Assembly (NCBI GenBank): GCA_947476255.1
Contig: CANJPY010000021.1
Location: 1 to 56,905, forward strand
DNA from: Chthoniobacteraceae bacterium
Lineage (GTDB): Bacteria > Verrucomicrobiota > Verrucomicrobiia > Chthoniobacterales > Chthoniobacteraceae
DNA: 56,905 bases
Direction: 5' to 3'
A program made the translations under genes and the position numbers. The notes beneath the pieces were generated by a model. That model worked only from the letters and a program-made list of their open reading frames with translations, was not told where the DNA came from and ran no database searches. How positions within the stretch are numbered: the stretch's first letter is position 1; each line of letters begins with the position of its first letter. Shown in pieces: positions 1 through 9,166 of this stretch.

Positions 1-366
1 CCCTCGGCCCACCGCTTCATCGCCGACGACGTCCAAGACTTTCTCCCTCGCCTGGCCCGCCGCAAGGAACTCTTTGATGCCGTCATTCTCGATCCGCCCA
101 CGTTTTCCCGGGGCAACAAGGGCCGCCGCTTCCGCGCAGAAGACGACCTCGAATCCCTGTTAAACGCGGCGTTGGAAGTCACCACACCAAAAGGGCGCAT
201 CCTGCTTTCCACCAACTGCACAAAACTGAACCTCACCGCGCTCGAAACCATCGCGCGCTTTGCCTTAAAAAACGCCCGCCGCCAAGGCGCACTGCAACGT
301 GCCCCCTCGCTCGTTGATTTTCCTCAGGGCAATCCGGCAAGCACCCTTTGGATTCAACTCAAATAG
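1..366 (+). CDS. rRNA (RlmI/RlmK-like) SAM-dependent methyltransferase, C-terminal part
   Basis: The frame is open from base 1 to the TAG at 364-366, so only the last 121 residues are present and the start lies outside the window. It contains DAVILDPPTFSRG followed by a strand reading GRILLSTNCTKL. The DPPTFS(R/K) motif IV is typical of class I methyltransferases of the RlmI/RlmK (YccW-like) group, which methylate a base in 23S rRNA. Here it would be the catalytic Rossmann half. The PUA-like RNA-binding domain expected upstream cannot be seen, so the exact target is not known. The family is fairly sure, the specific enzyme is not. Confidence 0.75.
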   Translation, partial: PSAHRFIADDVQDFLPRLARRKELFDAVILDPPTFSRGNKGRRFRAEDDLESLLNAALEVTTPKGRILLSTNCTKLNLTALETIARFALKNARRQGALQRAPSLVDFPQGNPASTLWIQLK

Positions 367-438
367 CCATGCCCCTTCAGGCATTCGCAGGTCACGGGCG
401 CATCTTAGCCCCTCACCAGAGCGCTCCATCTGCCGTCA

Positions 439-1770
439 TTACGGAGCAACCGACTTGAGGCGGATGCGGCGGTATTCCATCTGCCCCCGGTCACCCTCGA
501 GTCCAATGGGCCCCGCCGCCGGCACCGCAAAATTATCGGTGAGTAATTCTCCGTTACATTCCGCCCGCGCGACACCTCCGCGCACACTGACTACAAGCTC
601 GTTCCAGTCTTGAGCCCGATATTTTTTTAATTCCTTGTAAGGACCAGCAAGCAAGTAGTCGCGGCACTGCAACTGCGGTCCCCGAATAAATACGCCGCTG
701 TCGGCATTGGGGGTGGCCCTGAACTCCAGTTTCAAGTCAAAATCACCTGCAAATTCCTGCGTTGTTGAAATTTGTTGAATGCGCCTTCCCTCGGCTGGAG
801 TCACAACAACCAGTCTGCCGTTAATCGCGCGATAACGTCCGTCGCTGCTCTCCGTCTTGCCCTCAAAGGCAATAGCATCCTTGACGTCCACCACCACAGG
901 GGCTCCCGGCTTGGGCGGTGCTGGATTTTTACGAGGCGTCGTCGCACGGAATCTCCATCCTGTCAGATCGCGCCCATTAAAGAGAGACACAAACCCGGGC
1001 TCAGGCGTGAACGCATCGGGTTCCTTGTCGATAAAACCGAGAGTGGCAAACACCGGCCGTAACGCCGCCCCCCACAGTGAGTAGCCCGAATCGTTCAGAT
1101 GTAGGAGATCTGGGAAATAGTCCTTCTGCGCGTCTCCGGCTGCGTCCGCAAAAAGGGTCCACGTATCCACAACCGTAACCTGCGCATCTCCGCGCACCGA
1201 GTTTTCGTAGAGCTCGTTCACACGTTTGATCGTTCCCGCAGGTCTCTTTTTTTCACTGGAACTCGGAAACATCCGGCAAAGAACAATGGGAACAGCAGGA
1301 TGCCGCGCCTTGATCGCCGCAATGATCTTTTCACAGTTTCGCCCAATCGCCTCCGCTTCAATCCCGACTTCAATGTCGTTCGTCCCCAACAGCATCACAA
1401 TGGCCGAAGGGTTCAGCGACAACACGTCTTCCTCGAGTCGGAGCAGCATCCCACGGGTGGTGTCTCCACTGATCCCGCGATTGGCCAGTTTCATTCCGGG
1501 AAAAACCTTTTTGAAATCGGCACCCCATCCCTGCGTAATCGAATCTCCCAAAAAAACAACGGCACCCTGATCCTGCTGCACCTGCGCTGCCCACTCGGTG
1601 CGTGCCTGCTGCCAGCGCTTCACGTATCCGTCATAGCGCCGCAGCGCCCCTTCTCCGGGATAGCCAGCCTCATCGGCAGGCAGCGATTTGTCGGCGGGAA
1701 GTTTGGCTACTTGTTGGGCATGGAGCAGTCCCGTGCACAATACAGCGAAAAGGAGGGAGGGTAATCTCAT
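439..1770 (-). CDS. Secreted SGNH/GDSL hydrolase fused to a DUF1080 (LamG-like) domain
   Basis: The protein has 443 residues from the ATG at 1770. An in-frame start at 1896 was rejected because the 1770 start opens with a signal peptide (MRLPSLLFAVLCTGLLHAQQ). The SGNH domain carries block I GDSITQGWG (Ser77), GTND at 129-132 and the Asp/His pair DLLH at 221-224, so the Ser-Asp-His triad is complete. From about residue 258 a DUF1080 (3-keto-disaccharide hydrolase/LamG-like) domain follows with SLFNGRDLTGW and NADSGVFIRG. This pairing is common in Verrucomicrobiota and Planctomycetes and suggests an exported esterase or deacetylase acting on polysaccharide decorations. It stands alone on the minus strand. 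The substrate is not known. Confidence 0.85.
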   Translation of the reverse strand: MRLPSLLFAVLCTGLLHAQQVAKLPADKSLPADEAGYPGEGALRRYDGYVKRWQQARTEWAAQVQQDQGAVVFLGDSITQGWGADFKKVFPGMKLANRGISGDTTRGMLLRLEEDVLSLNPSAIVMLLGTNDIEVGIEAEAIGRNCEKIIAAIKARHPAVPIVLCRMFPSSSEKKRPAGTIKRVNELYENSVRGDAQVTVVDTWTLFADAAGDAQKDYFPDLLHLNDSGYSLWGAALRPVFATLGFIDKEPDAFTPEPGFVSLFNGRDLTGWRFRATTPRKNPAPPKPGAPVVVDVKDAIAFEGKTESSDGRYRAINGRLVVVTPAEGRRIQQISTTQEFAGDFDLKLEFRATPNADSGVFIRGPQLQCRDYLLAGPYKELKKYRAQDWNELVVSVRGGVARAECNGELLTDNFAVPAAGPIGLEGDRGQMEYRRIRLKSVAP

Positions 1771-1954
1771 GACTGGAGTGTTCCCCCATTCAAATGCTCT
1801 TGTCTGGCAGTTTCTTTGATACTTTCCCCGAAAGATTTTTAGTTCACAGAAACCTTCCTGCGGCTCACCGCCTCCGCACAACCGCCTTCGAACCAAAACT
1901 CATCCGAGCCCCAATCCTTAAAAGTTTCTGTATTACACCACGGTGTGCGAAATC

Positions 1955-3013
1955 CTACGACATCAGTTCTCTAACGGACTTCAACACCAGCCCTGAATTG
2001 GAACTGTTACCCGTGCTCGTCGCGCGCAAATCTGTTCCCGCCACATCCCCGAAACGCCCCATCTGCATCGCGCGCAAATCAATCCCGGACCCCGCGGAAC
2101 TCGCCACCGTCAATTCCCGCAAGTCCGTCCCAGCCACAGGTCCGTAACGCCCCATCTGCATCGCGCGCAAATCAATCCCAGACCCCGCGGAACTCGCCAC
2201 CGTCAATTCCCGCAAGTCCGTCCCAGCCACCGGTCCGTAACGCCCCATCTGCATCGCGCGCAAATCAATCCCGGACCCCGCGGAACTCGCCACAGTCAAC
2301 TCCCGCAAGTCCGTCCCAGCCACAGGTCCGTAACGCCCCATCTGCATCGCGCGCAAATCAATCCCGGACCCTGCAGAACTCGCCACAGTCAACTCCCGCA
2401 AGTCCGTCCCAGCCACCGGTCCGTACCGCCCCATCTGCATCGCGCGCAAATCAATCCCGGACCCTGCGGAACTCGCCACAGTCAACTCCCGCAAGTCCGT
2501 CCCGGCCACCGGGCCGGACCGCCCCTTCGGCATCGCACGCAGATCTATTCCGGACCCCGCAGCGCTTGCAACTGTCACATTTCGGAGATCTGTCCCGGCC
2601 ACCGCACCGGAATTTAACTGCACCGTTCTCAAATCCGTTCCAGCCACACTTCCTCCACGATTGGCCATCGAACGCAAATCCGTTCCCGAGACACCTTCGA
2701 CAGGCGCGCCAAAGCCCTGTCTCAAGCTTTGAAGCACAGGTCTAGCTCCGTCCAGATTGCCAGCCCTCGCTTGATACTTGAGGGCGTTCATCGCCTCCTT
2801 GATTCCCACATTGAACTGCATCGAACCGAAACCACTCAGCGAAGACATCGCAAAAGACTGCGTGAAATCACTGACCGCGGACTTGAAACGCTGGGAATCT
2901 CCCGCCGCAATCGCAGACTGCAGGGCCTCAAAATGATTCGCAAACCGCGAAAAATTTGCCTGCTGAACAACGTCTCCAACACTTGGGACTTCAGTTATTT
3001 TGAGAACACTCAT
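1955..3013 (-). CDS. Tandem-repeat protein with AGTDLR/GIDLR motifs, function unknown
   Basis: The protein has 352 residues. Residues 1-105 look helical and non-repetitive. From about residue 108 it is made of short repeats centred on (G)TDLR or GIDLR. In the middle they settle into a 31-residue unit holding two half-repeats, AGTDLRELTVASSAG and SGIDLRAMQMGRYGPV. Five units are almost identical and a sixth, upstream in the protein, is more diverged. There is no signal peptide, membrane segment or Cys. The periodic 15/16-residue spacing with Asp-Leu-Arg would suit a solenoid or a repeated binding motif, but no family was recognised. The last repeat breaks into a Ser/Asn-rich end. It is a single-gene unit with its own possible promoter. 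Confidence 0.7.
   Translation of the reverse strand: MSVLKITEVPSVGDVVQQANFSRFANHFEALQSAIAAGDSQRFKSAVSDFTQSFAMSSLSGFGSMQFNVGIKEAMNALKYQARAGNLDGARPVLQSLRQGFGAPVEGVSGTDLRSMANRGGSVAGTDLRTVQLNSGAVAGTDLRNVTVASAAGSGIDLRAMPKGRSGPVAGTDLRELTVASSAGSGIDLRAMQMGRYGPVAGTDLRELTVASSAGSGIDLRAMQMGRYGPVAGTDLRELTVASSAGSGIDLRAMQMGRYGPVAGTDLRELTVASSAGSGIDLRAMQMGRYGPVAGTDLRELTVASSAGSGIDLRAMQMGRFGDVAGTDLRATSTGNSSNSGLVLKSVRELMS
2023..2610 (-). repeat. 93-bp coding tandem repeat (about six copies)
   Basis: The same block recurs exactly every 93 bases: CATCTGCATCG begins at 2060, 2153, 2246, 2339 and 2432, and a diverged copy follows at about 2525. Copies differ mostly by silent changes, which points to recent expansion or homogenisation by recombination or slippage. 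The period is a multiple of three, so copy-number change keeps the reading frame. Confidence 0.9.
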
Positions 3014-3053
3014 AACAAACGGGGTGACTCAATGGCTTAGTCAATACACGACA

Positions 3054-3082
3054 CTCTAACTGTTATCCAAAGGTTAAATCAA
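3054..3082 (-). promoter_or_regulatory. Possible sigma70-type promoter of the repeat-protein gene
   Basis: Read on the minus strand, TTGATT (-35, 3077-3082) is followed after 17 bases by TTAGAG (-10, 3054-3059). This sits about 40 bases upstream of the ATG at 3013 in an A+T-rich gap. It is a motif match only. Confidence 0.35.
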
Positions 3083-3378
3083 CCCAAAACGCACGTGCAA
3101 AGCGCGGACTTACAAGTGGATTGCATCTTTAAATCGCTTCATAATGCTACCGACGTTCAATCCAGCACGGCGCCACCCGTTTTTGCGCCCGCTCAAATCC
3201 CTCATAAACCGATAAATCCTGCACTTATTATTTAAATCATACACCTCGCAAAAGTAACCCCTGCGAGCGTCGCTCGGCTCCCATTCCCACGAACGCCCGA
3301 ATTTAACAGCCCCCCTGCCATGCGCTGCGCAAAAGTCTATGCTCGACACGGCCCCCAATCTCTCATTCAACCGCAGGG
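3083..3378. other. Divergent intergenic region, no gene seen
   Basis: Together with 3014-3082 this makes a gap of about 365 bases between divergent genes. It is richer in A+T than its surroundings and presumably holds the promoters of both. An 86-codon minus-strand reading frame crosses it but has no recognisable family and no good start signal. Confidence 0.4.
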
Positions 3379-4104
3379 ATGCGTTCCCTCCTTCTCCGTT
3401 GCCTCCTCGCGCCCGCCGTCCTCCTGCAGCTCAGTGCCTCCGTTTTCCATGCCGCGCCGCCCGCCTACGAGACGCGCGCCGAACATGACCCAAATGGCAT
3501 TGGCAAATTCTACCTCGGGAGAGAGATCGCGCACGTGATGGGCCATCAGGCCGCCGGTTGGCTGGAACGTCCGGAGCGAGAGTCTGAAGAGCGGACAGAT
3601 CTTCTGATCCAAGCCATGCAACTCAAAAAAGGGGAGATCGTCGCCGATATCGGCGCCGGTTCCGGTTATTTTTCATGGCGCATGGCCAAGGAAGTGGCGC
3701 CTGAGGGCAAAATTTTGGGCGTCGACATCCAGCCGGAGATGTTGGACTTGCTCCAACGCAACATGCAACGCCGCGGAGTCTCCAACGTGGTTTCCGTGCT
3801 GGGGACCACGACGGACCCCAAACTGCCTGCAAACAGCGTCGACACCATTCTGATGGTGGATGTTTACCACGAGTTTGATTTTCCCTACGAGATGGCCAAA
3901 GCCATGGTGGCGGCCTTGAAAAAAGGGGGGCGTATCGTTCTGGTAGAATTTAGGGCAAACGACCCCGAGGTGAGGATCAAAAAAGTCCACACCATGACGG
4001 AGGAACAGGCCAAGAAAGAATTCGCGATCTTCCCTGATTTGCATTGGGAAGCCACGCTCACCCCGCTTCCCCAGCAGCATATCCTGATCTTCCGCAAACT
4101 CTGA
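3379..4104 (+). CDS. Exported class I SAM-dependent methyltransferase
   Basis: The protein has 241 residues. The start was chosen because it gives a typical signal peptide (MRSLLLRCLLAPAVLLQL..., cleavage near residue 25 after FHAA). The mature part has the SAM-binding motif I DIGAGSGYF at 90-98, the motif II acidic residue in LGVDIQPEM, and LMVDVYHEF before a motif like KKGGRIVLVEF. These are class I (Rossmann) methyltransferase hallmarks. A methyltransferase behind a secretion signal is odd because SAM is cytoplasmic; similar exported proteins occur in PVC and Acidobacteria genomes. The signal might instead be an uncleaved anchor. It lies 13 bases before prmA and is probably co-transcribed. 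Confidence 0.75.
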   Translation: MRSLLLRCLLAPAVLLQLSASVFHAAPPAYETRAEHDPNGIGKFYLGREIAHVMGHQAAGWLERPERESEERTDLLIQAMQLKKGEIVADIGAGSGYFSWRMAKEVAPEGKILGVDIQPEMLDLLQRNMQRRGVSNVVSVLGTTTDPKLPANSVDTILMVDVYHEFDFPYEMAKAMVAALKKGGRIVLVEFRANDPEVRIKKVHTMTEEQAKKEFAIFPDLHWEATLTPLPQQHILIFRKL

Positions 4105-4117
4105 GCCCTCTCATTTT

Positions 4118-4984
4118 ATGCCCCAACTTGCCACAAACCGCTTCACCTGGAGCCGCCGTGTTTCCGCAACCACCGCGGAAGAGTGGTTTGAAACCCTCGC
4201 GCATTTGGGGCCCATGCGGGTCATGCTCACGCAGAACGCGGGCTCCCATTCAGCGCAACTTCAAGCCCATGGCCTTTCCAATCAGGAAGCAAAAGCCCTC
4301 CAAAAAGAGCACGGCGGAAAAATAAGCGAGGCCACGTGGCTCACGAAAAACAATCCCCCCCAACGCGCCCCCATTCGGGTACGCGGCCGTTTTTCAGTCG
4401 TAAGCACCGAGGCTGAAAAACGTGCAGCCTTTGAAAAAGACGGCAAACCCGCCCTCTGGATTCCTGCAGGGCTCGCTTTCGGGACCGGCGAACATGCCAC
4501 CACCGCCATGTGCTTGAGGCATCTCGCGGACATCTCCACCGGATTTAAGGGCAAAACTTGGGAGTTCCTCGATCTGGGCACTGGCTCCGCCATCTTGGCC
4601 ATGGCAGCGCGCGTCCTCGGTGCAAGCAAGGTCTTGGGCACCGACTTCGACGCGCTTGCGCTCAGAACCGCCAAGGAAAACGTCCTCAACAATGGCCTTA
4701 CCCAACTCAAACTCATCCGCTCCGACGTTTTGAAATGGACCCCCGAACGCACTTGGGACGTCGTTGCCGCCAATTTGTTCAGCGGGGTCCTCATCGAGGC
4801 CGCCCCCATTATCGCCAAAGCGGTCGCCAAAGGGGGCCATCTCCTCCTCTCGGGCGTGCTCCGTGAACAGGAGGAGGAAGTTCTCGCGGCCTTCACCGTG
4901 CAAAAGCTCTCCATCGAACGCGTTGCACGGAAGGGAAAGTGGATCAGCGCCTGCGCCCGAAAGACCTTAACCGCAGTGCGTTAA
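4118..4984 (+). CDS. prmA: Ribosomal protein L11 methyltransferase
   Basis: The protein has 288 residues, close to the usual 290-300. It has the PrmA signature GLAFGTGEHATT (about 118-129), SAM motif I DLGTGSAIL at 152-160, GTDFDALALRTAKEN, and the NLF element in VVAANLFSGVL. In E. coli and Thermus, PrmA trimethylates amino groups of ribosomal protein L11 in the cytoplasm. The N-terminal substrate-binding half is poorly conserved, as is normal for the family. It follows the exported methyltransferase and its last 41 bases overlap the 3' end of the convergent P-ATPase gene. Confidence 0.88.
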   Translation: MPQLATNRFTWSRRVSATTAEEWFETLAHLGPMRVMLTQNAGSHSAQLQAHGLSNQEAKALQKEHGGKISEATWLTKNNPPQRAPIRVRGRFSVVSTEAEKRAAFEKDGKPALWIPAGLAFGTGEHATTAMCLRHLADISTGFKGKTWEFLDLGTGSAILAMAARVLGASKVLGTDFDALALRTAKENVLNNGLTQLKLIRSDVLKWTPERTWDVVAANLFSGVLIEAAPIIAKAVAKGGHLLLSGVLREQEEEVLAAFTVQKLSIERVARKGKWISACARKTLTAVR

Positions 4985-7181
4985 CAACAACACTTACAGA
5001 GGAAACCGCCATGGCGGCGCTCGCGACCACAGGACCGGGTGCCCAGCCGTTCCAGACCTCCAAGACTCCCGCCGCCAACGGCACTGCAAGCGCATTGTAG
5101 CCAAAGGCCAACACCAGATTTTCGCGGATCACCCGCAACGTCTTCTTCGACAATTCCATGGCGTCGAGCAGGGAGCGCAGGTCATCCCGGATCAGCGTCA
5201 CGTCCGCAGTCTGCCGGGCCGACGCCGTGCCGCCCCCCATGGCGATGCCCACGTCCGCCTGCGCCAGCGCAGGCGTGTCGTTCACCCCGTCGCCCACCAT
5301 CGCCAGCAGGCCGCCTTTCTGTAAGTCACGCACGATGTTCCTTTTCGCATCCGGACGCACCCCGGCGAAAACACGCGAAATCCCCACCGCTGCCGCCACT
5401 TCCCCGGCCGTAACCGCATTATCGCCACTGATGAGCACCGCTTCCACGCTCCTGCGTTTCAACTCAGCAAGCACCTCCCTTGCCTCGGCACGAATTTGAT
5501 CCGCCACGCGGAACCACCCCGCAAACTCCTGATTCACAGCTATCCACACCCGCAGTTCGCGCTCTTGCGCCGGAGTTTCTGGGAGGGAGACACCTGCAGA
5601 CTCCATACAAAGCCCAGAGCCCACAAGAATCTGACACCCGTCCACAATGGCCTTTAAGCCAATTCCGGGAACAGCTTCCACGCACGAGGCCTCTCCCAAG
5701 CGCATCCCGCGCTGCCTCGCAGCCCGCACCACCGCCAGAGCCACAGGATGCGCACTCTCCTTCTCCGCTGCCGCCACCAATCCCATCAGATTCCCCTCAA
5801 AAGACTTTCGTTCCCACCACTCCACGACGTCCAAGCGCCCTTGTGTGAGAGTCCCCGTCTTGTCGAAGGCAACCACACGGACCTTTGCCAGCGTCTCCAA
5901 AACCTCTCCATTGCGAAAAAGGATCCCGAGCTGCGCGCCTCTGCCCGTGCCGGCGAGAATCGCCACGGTCGTCGCAAGACCCAAGGCACATGGACAAGCC
6001 ACCACAAAAACCGACAAACCATGAAGCAGGGCCGTTTGCACTCGATGTTCGCCCGCTCCAAGAAGCCACCAACCCAGCACGGTTCCGAGCGCTGCAAACA
6101 TCACCCAAAGGACAAATTGTCCAGACACACGGTCCGCCATCTTCTGGATTTGCGGTTTTCCGGCCTGCGCTTCGCGTACTATCTTAAGAACCTGCTGCAA
6201 AAACGCCTGTCCACCCGCAGATTCCACCCTAACGCGTAAAGCCCCGTCACCGTTGAGTGTTCCCCCAACCACCTTTTGCCCCGGCCCCCGAACCACGGGT
6301 GCAGACTCCCCCGTCACCCAGCTCTCATCAACGGTCGTGCGTCCCACCAGCACTTCGCCATCCACGGGAATGCGCTCGCCCGGGGCGACCCTGATAACCA
6401 TTCCGGCCTCCACTGCCGCGAGCGGCTTTTCCTCGATTTCCGTCCCCTCCTCCACCCGGGCAACCCCGGGCTGTAACTCCGCAAGGGCAAAAATGGATTC
6501 CCCCGCCTTAAAGCGGTTGCGCAACTCCAGCCAGCGACCAAAGAGGGCGAAGGTCACAATGCCCGCCGCCGCCTCAAAATAAGAACTTTCATGCGCGGGG
6601 ATGCCCGCAAGCCACGCCGCCACACTCCCAAACCAGGCAAAAACGGCCCCCCCTCCGATAAGTACATTCATGTCCGGAGCCCGTCGCACAGCCGCAAGCC
6701 AACCCGCGTGCAAAATGCTCCGCCCTGCCCCAAACAACACAGCCCCAGACACCGCCATTTCCATAAACACCCTGCCCGGAAACTCCGCCGCCAACGCCGA
6801 AGCCGCCCAGAAGTGCCCGCCCATCGTCCACACAGCCAGCGGCGCAAAGCCGGCCACCGCGAACTTCCACCTCCTTGCCGCCTCACACAGTTCGGCTGCG
6901 CGTCTGCGCAACTCCTCCGAGGCTGACAAGGGCGGCAATTCCACCTCAAAACCCTCCTGCACAATAATTTTTTCGACACGCTGCGAACGGTTCCCCTCTT
7001 CTCTGAAAGCGTCCGCCAGCCCGTCCTTCCAAAACACGCGCGCACTGCTGGTGGCAAAATTCACACTCGCTTCAGCCACCTCCGGAACGGCCCGCAGAGC
7101 CGCTTCGAGCCTTCCCGCACACCCCGCACAATGCATCCCCTTGACGAGCCACTCCTGAGAGCCTTGGTTTGATAAGTTCAT
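4944..7181 (-). CDS. Heavy-metal (copper-type) P1B ATPase
   Basis: The protein has 745 residues and the start at 7181 is preceded by GGAGGCA on the minus strand. An N-terminal HMA domain has GMHCAGC (Cys18, Cys21). The core shows CPCALGLAT in the sixth membrane helix, DKTGT with the phosphorylated Asp at residue 440, and GDGVNDTPALAQADVGIAMG. The CPC metal site and single HMA domain fit Cu(I)/Ag(I) exporters of the CopA/CcoI type. Phosphatase-domain TGES appears as VTGES. No chaperone or CueR-like regulator is next to it, so detoxification and cuproenzyme assembly cannot be told apart. It is convergent with, and overlaps, prmA. Confidence 0.92.
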   Translation of the reverse strand: MNLSNQGSQEWLVKGMHCAGCAGRLEAALRAVPEVAEASVNFATSSARVFWKDGLADAFREEGNRSQRVEKIIVQEGFEVELPPLSASEELRRRAAELCEAARRWKFAVAGFAPLAVWTMGGHFWAASALAAEFPGRVFMEMAVSGAVLFGAGRSILHAGWLAAVRRAPDMNVLIGGGAVFAWFGSVAAWLAGIPAHESSYFEAAAGIVTFALFGRWLELRNRFKAGESIFALAELQPGVARVEEGTEIEEKPLAAVEAGMVIRVAPGERIPVDGEVLVGRTTVDESWVTGESAPVVRGPGQKVVGGTLNGDGALRVRVESAGGQAFLQQVLKIVREAQAGKPQIQKMADRVSGQFVLWVMFAALGTVLGWWLLGAGEHRVQTALLHGLSVFVVACPCALGLATTVAILAGTGRGAQLGILFRNGEVLETLAKVRVVAFDKTGTLTQGRLDVVEWWERKSFEGNLMGLVAAAEKESAHPVALAVVRAARQRGMRLGEASCVEAVPGIGLKAIVDGCQILVGSGLCMESAGVSLPETPAQERELRVWIAVNQEFAGWFRVADQIRAEAREVLAELKRRSVEAVLISGDNAVTAGEVAAAVGISRVFAGVRPDAKRNIVRDLQKGGLLAMVGDGVNDTPALAQADVGIAMGGGTASARQTADVTLIRDDLRSLLDAMELSKKTLRVIRENLVLAFGYNALAVPLAAGVLEVWNGWAPGPVVASAAMAVSSVSVVVNALRLRSFGRRR

Positions 7182-7257
7182 GCTGCCTCCTTGAACTAAA
7201 TTTACATCTAATGCCGACTTTTACCATTCCCCCTTTCCCATCTCGCTTCCTACCCCT

Positions 7258-9141
7258 ATGCTAACACATTCTATGAACCCCGAGATTCAGAAGGCCCTTG
7301 AGGCCGGTAAAATTTCAGAAGCAACCGCAGCAGCCTTGGAAAACCTCTCCGAAGGCACCTGTATCGTCCACAAAAGCTGGGGGTTCGGCAAAATTGCGAA
7401 GCACGACTTCGACTTCAACCAAGTCGTCATTAACTTCACTGCAAAGCCGGGCCATGCGATGCAATTCCAATACGCTGCCGAGTCCCTCAAACCACTCGCT
7501 CCGGATCATATCCTGGCAAGAATCGCAGAAAATGCGGGGAAAGTGCACACTGAAGCCACCCAAGACCCCGTAAAAATCACCGCCGGAATCCTCGCCCAGA
7601 ATCACAACCGCATCAGCCAAGATGAGTTCACCAAACTCTTTGTGCCCGCGGTTTTTAAAGAAGAAGAGTTCAAAAAATGGTGGGACGACGCCAAAAAACG
7701 CCTCAAAAAAGACGGCCACTTTTCCATCCCCACCAAAAAGAGCGAACCCATCGTTTACCGCTCGGAAGCAGTCTCCCACTCCGAGCAGCATTTATCCGCG
7801 TTCCAACAGGCAAGGCAGGTCAAGGATCAGATCTCCGCTCTTGAAAAAATCCTCAGATCCATCGCAGAAATCACCGATCATGCGGCTCAAATCCAACCCG
7901 TCATCTCGGATCTCGAGGATTCCGCCCGGCGCAATCTCAAACTGCGCACCGCCGAGTGCCTCACGCTAATTTCCCTCCGGGACGAACTCGTCGAACGCGG
8001 AGATAAACTGCAGGCCGGGACGGACGCACTCACACTCGCCGCAATTCTCCTCGAAGAGCAGCGGAACCTGACCACCCTTCTGGAAGAAATTCCGGCAGCC
8101 AAGGTGAAGCGCGCTCTGAATGCGCTGCAGGAGGCTTTTGGCGAAGAATGGTCCGCAAAAGCCCTTTCCCTTATCGAAAGAGGCAGCACCCGTCTCGTTT
8201 CGGAAGCCGCCCGCCTGCTTCAAGATAACGACCGCACCGATGAACTCCGCACCGCCCTCGACCGTGCGATCCGCAACCATTCGATCTCCTCAGCCGCACT
8301 GACCTGGCTGTGCGACAAAAAAGAGCGCGCGCGCAAGGACAGCCCTTTCCGCGGGCTCCTTCATCCCAGAGTCATGAGCGCCATGCTCTCGGCCCTCGAG
8401 CGCGACCAGTTTAATGAAAACAGGGACCGCAAACTCCATGATCTGATCATCAACGACATGGAATTGATGCCCGATCTTCTCTCCGGGGCTGAATTGGAGG
8501 AAGTCCGCGAAGCCATGCGCAAGCTGTTGCTCACTCCCGTTTTTGAGGACCTCAACAAACGTTCGCTGCTGGGACGTTTCGTGCGGGTATTCCCCGAGCT
8601 TGAAGCTCTTATTTCTGGAGAGCGCTCGGAAAGTTCCTCCGGCGAACGCGAAGAAAAACAGGAGGGCCTCATCGTTTCCTGGGAAAGCCTCCAAAAACGC
8701 CAGGAAGAGTACGAAGATCTCATCAATAAAAAGATCCCCGAAAACTCCCGCGACATCAACGAGGCTGCAAGCCACGGGGACCTCAAGGAAAACGCTGAGT
8801 TCAAGGCCGCCAAGGAAATGCAACGCATGCTCGGGCGCCGCCGCTCAGACTTGGAGCGCGAAATCATGATCGCACGCGGCACGGACTTCGCCAACCCCGA
8901 CACTGCACAAGTGTCTATCGGCACGTCGGTCATCGTTAAAGACGCCGCCTCCGGGCAGACGGAGACGTTCCACATTCTGGGCGCGTGGGACTCTGCCTTG
9001 GAAAAAGGAATCATCTCTTACAAAACAGCCGTCGCGCAGGCCCTGATTGGCCAGAAAATTGGTGCCACCGTTTCGCTTGCTTCGGAATCGGGAGATCGGC
9101 CCGTGGAAATCACCTCAATTACTGCGTGGAACAAGAACTAG
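7258..9141 (+). CDS. greA: Long GreA-type transcription elongation factor with N-terminal extension
   Basis: The protein has 627 residues, against about 158 for ordinary GreA. Only the last 160 residues or so are GreA. A coiled coil carries the acidic tip HGDLKENAEF (His506 onward), which in GreA inserts into the RNA polymerase secondary channel and triggers cleavage of backtracked transcripts. The C-terminal FKBP-like domain follows. The first 450 residues are mostly helical, open with CIVHKSWGFGKI, and have no named domain I can identify. Long GreA proteins are also found in chlamydiae, so this is a PVC trait. There is a second ATG at 7273; no clear ribosome binding site separates the two. 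Confidence 0.85.
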   Translation: MLTHSMNPEIQKALEAGKISEATAAALENLSEGTCIVHKSWGFGKIAKHDFDFNQVVINFTAKPGHAMQFQYAAESLKPLAPDHILARIAENAGKVHTEATQDPVKITAGILAQNHNRISQDEFTKLFVPAVFKEEEFKKWWDDAKKRLKKDGHFSIPTKKSEPIVYRSEAVSHSEQHLSAFQQARQVKDQISALEKILRSIAEITDHAAQIQPVISDLEDSARRNLKLRTAECLTLISLRDELVERGDKLQAGTDALTLAAILLEEQRNLTTLLEEIPAAKVKRALNALQEAFGEEWSAKALSLIERGSTRLVSEAARLLQDNDRTDELRTALDRAIRNHSISSAALTWLCDKKERARKDSPFRGLLHPRVMSAMLSALERDQFNENRDRKLHDLIINDMELMPDLLSGAELEEVREAMRKLLLTPVFEDLNKRSLLGRFVRVFPELEALISGERSESSSGEREEKQEGLIVSWESLQKRQEEYEDLINKKIPENSRDINEAASHGDLKENAEFKAAKEMQRMLGRRRSDLEREIMIARGTDFANPDTAQVSIGTSVIVKDAASGQTETFHILGAWDSALEKGIISYKTAVAQALIGQKIGATVSLASESGDRPVEITSITAWNKN

Positions 9142-9166
9142 CCTGAATTCGACAATTAGGATTGCC

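Noticed and set aside
2023-2610. Regular repeats considered as a CRISPR array
   Set aside because: The 93-base units are contiguous without spacers and encode a continuous protein.
3110-3370. 86-codon open frame on the minus strand in the divergent gap
   Set aside because: No family, no start signal, and it lies where promoters of both flanking genes should be.
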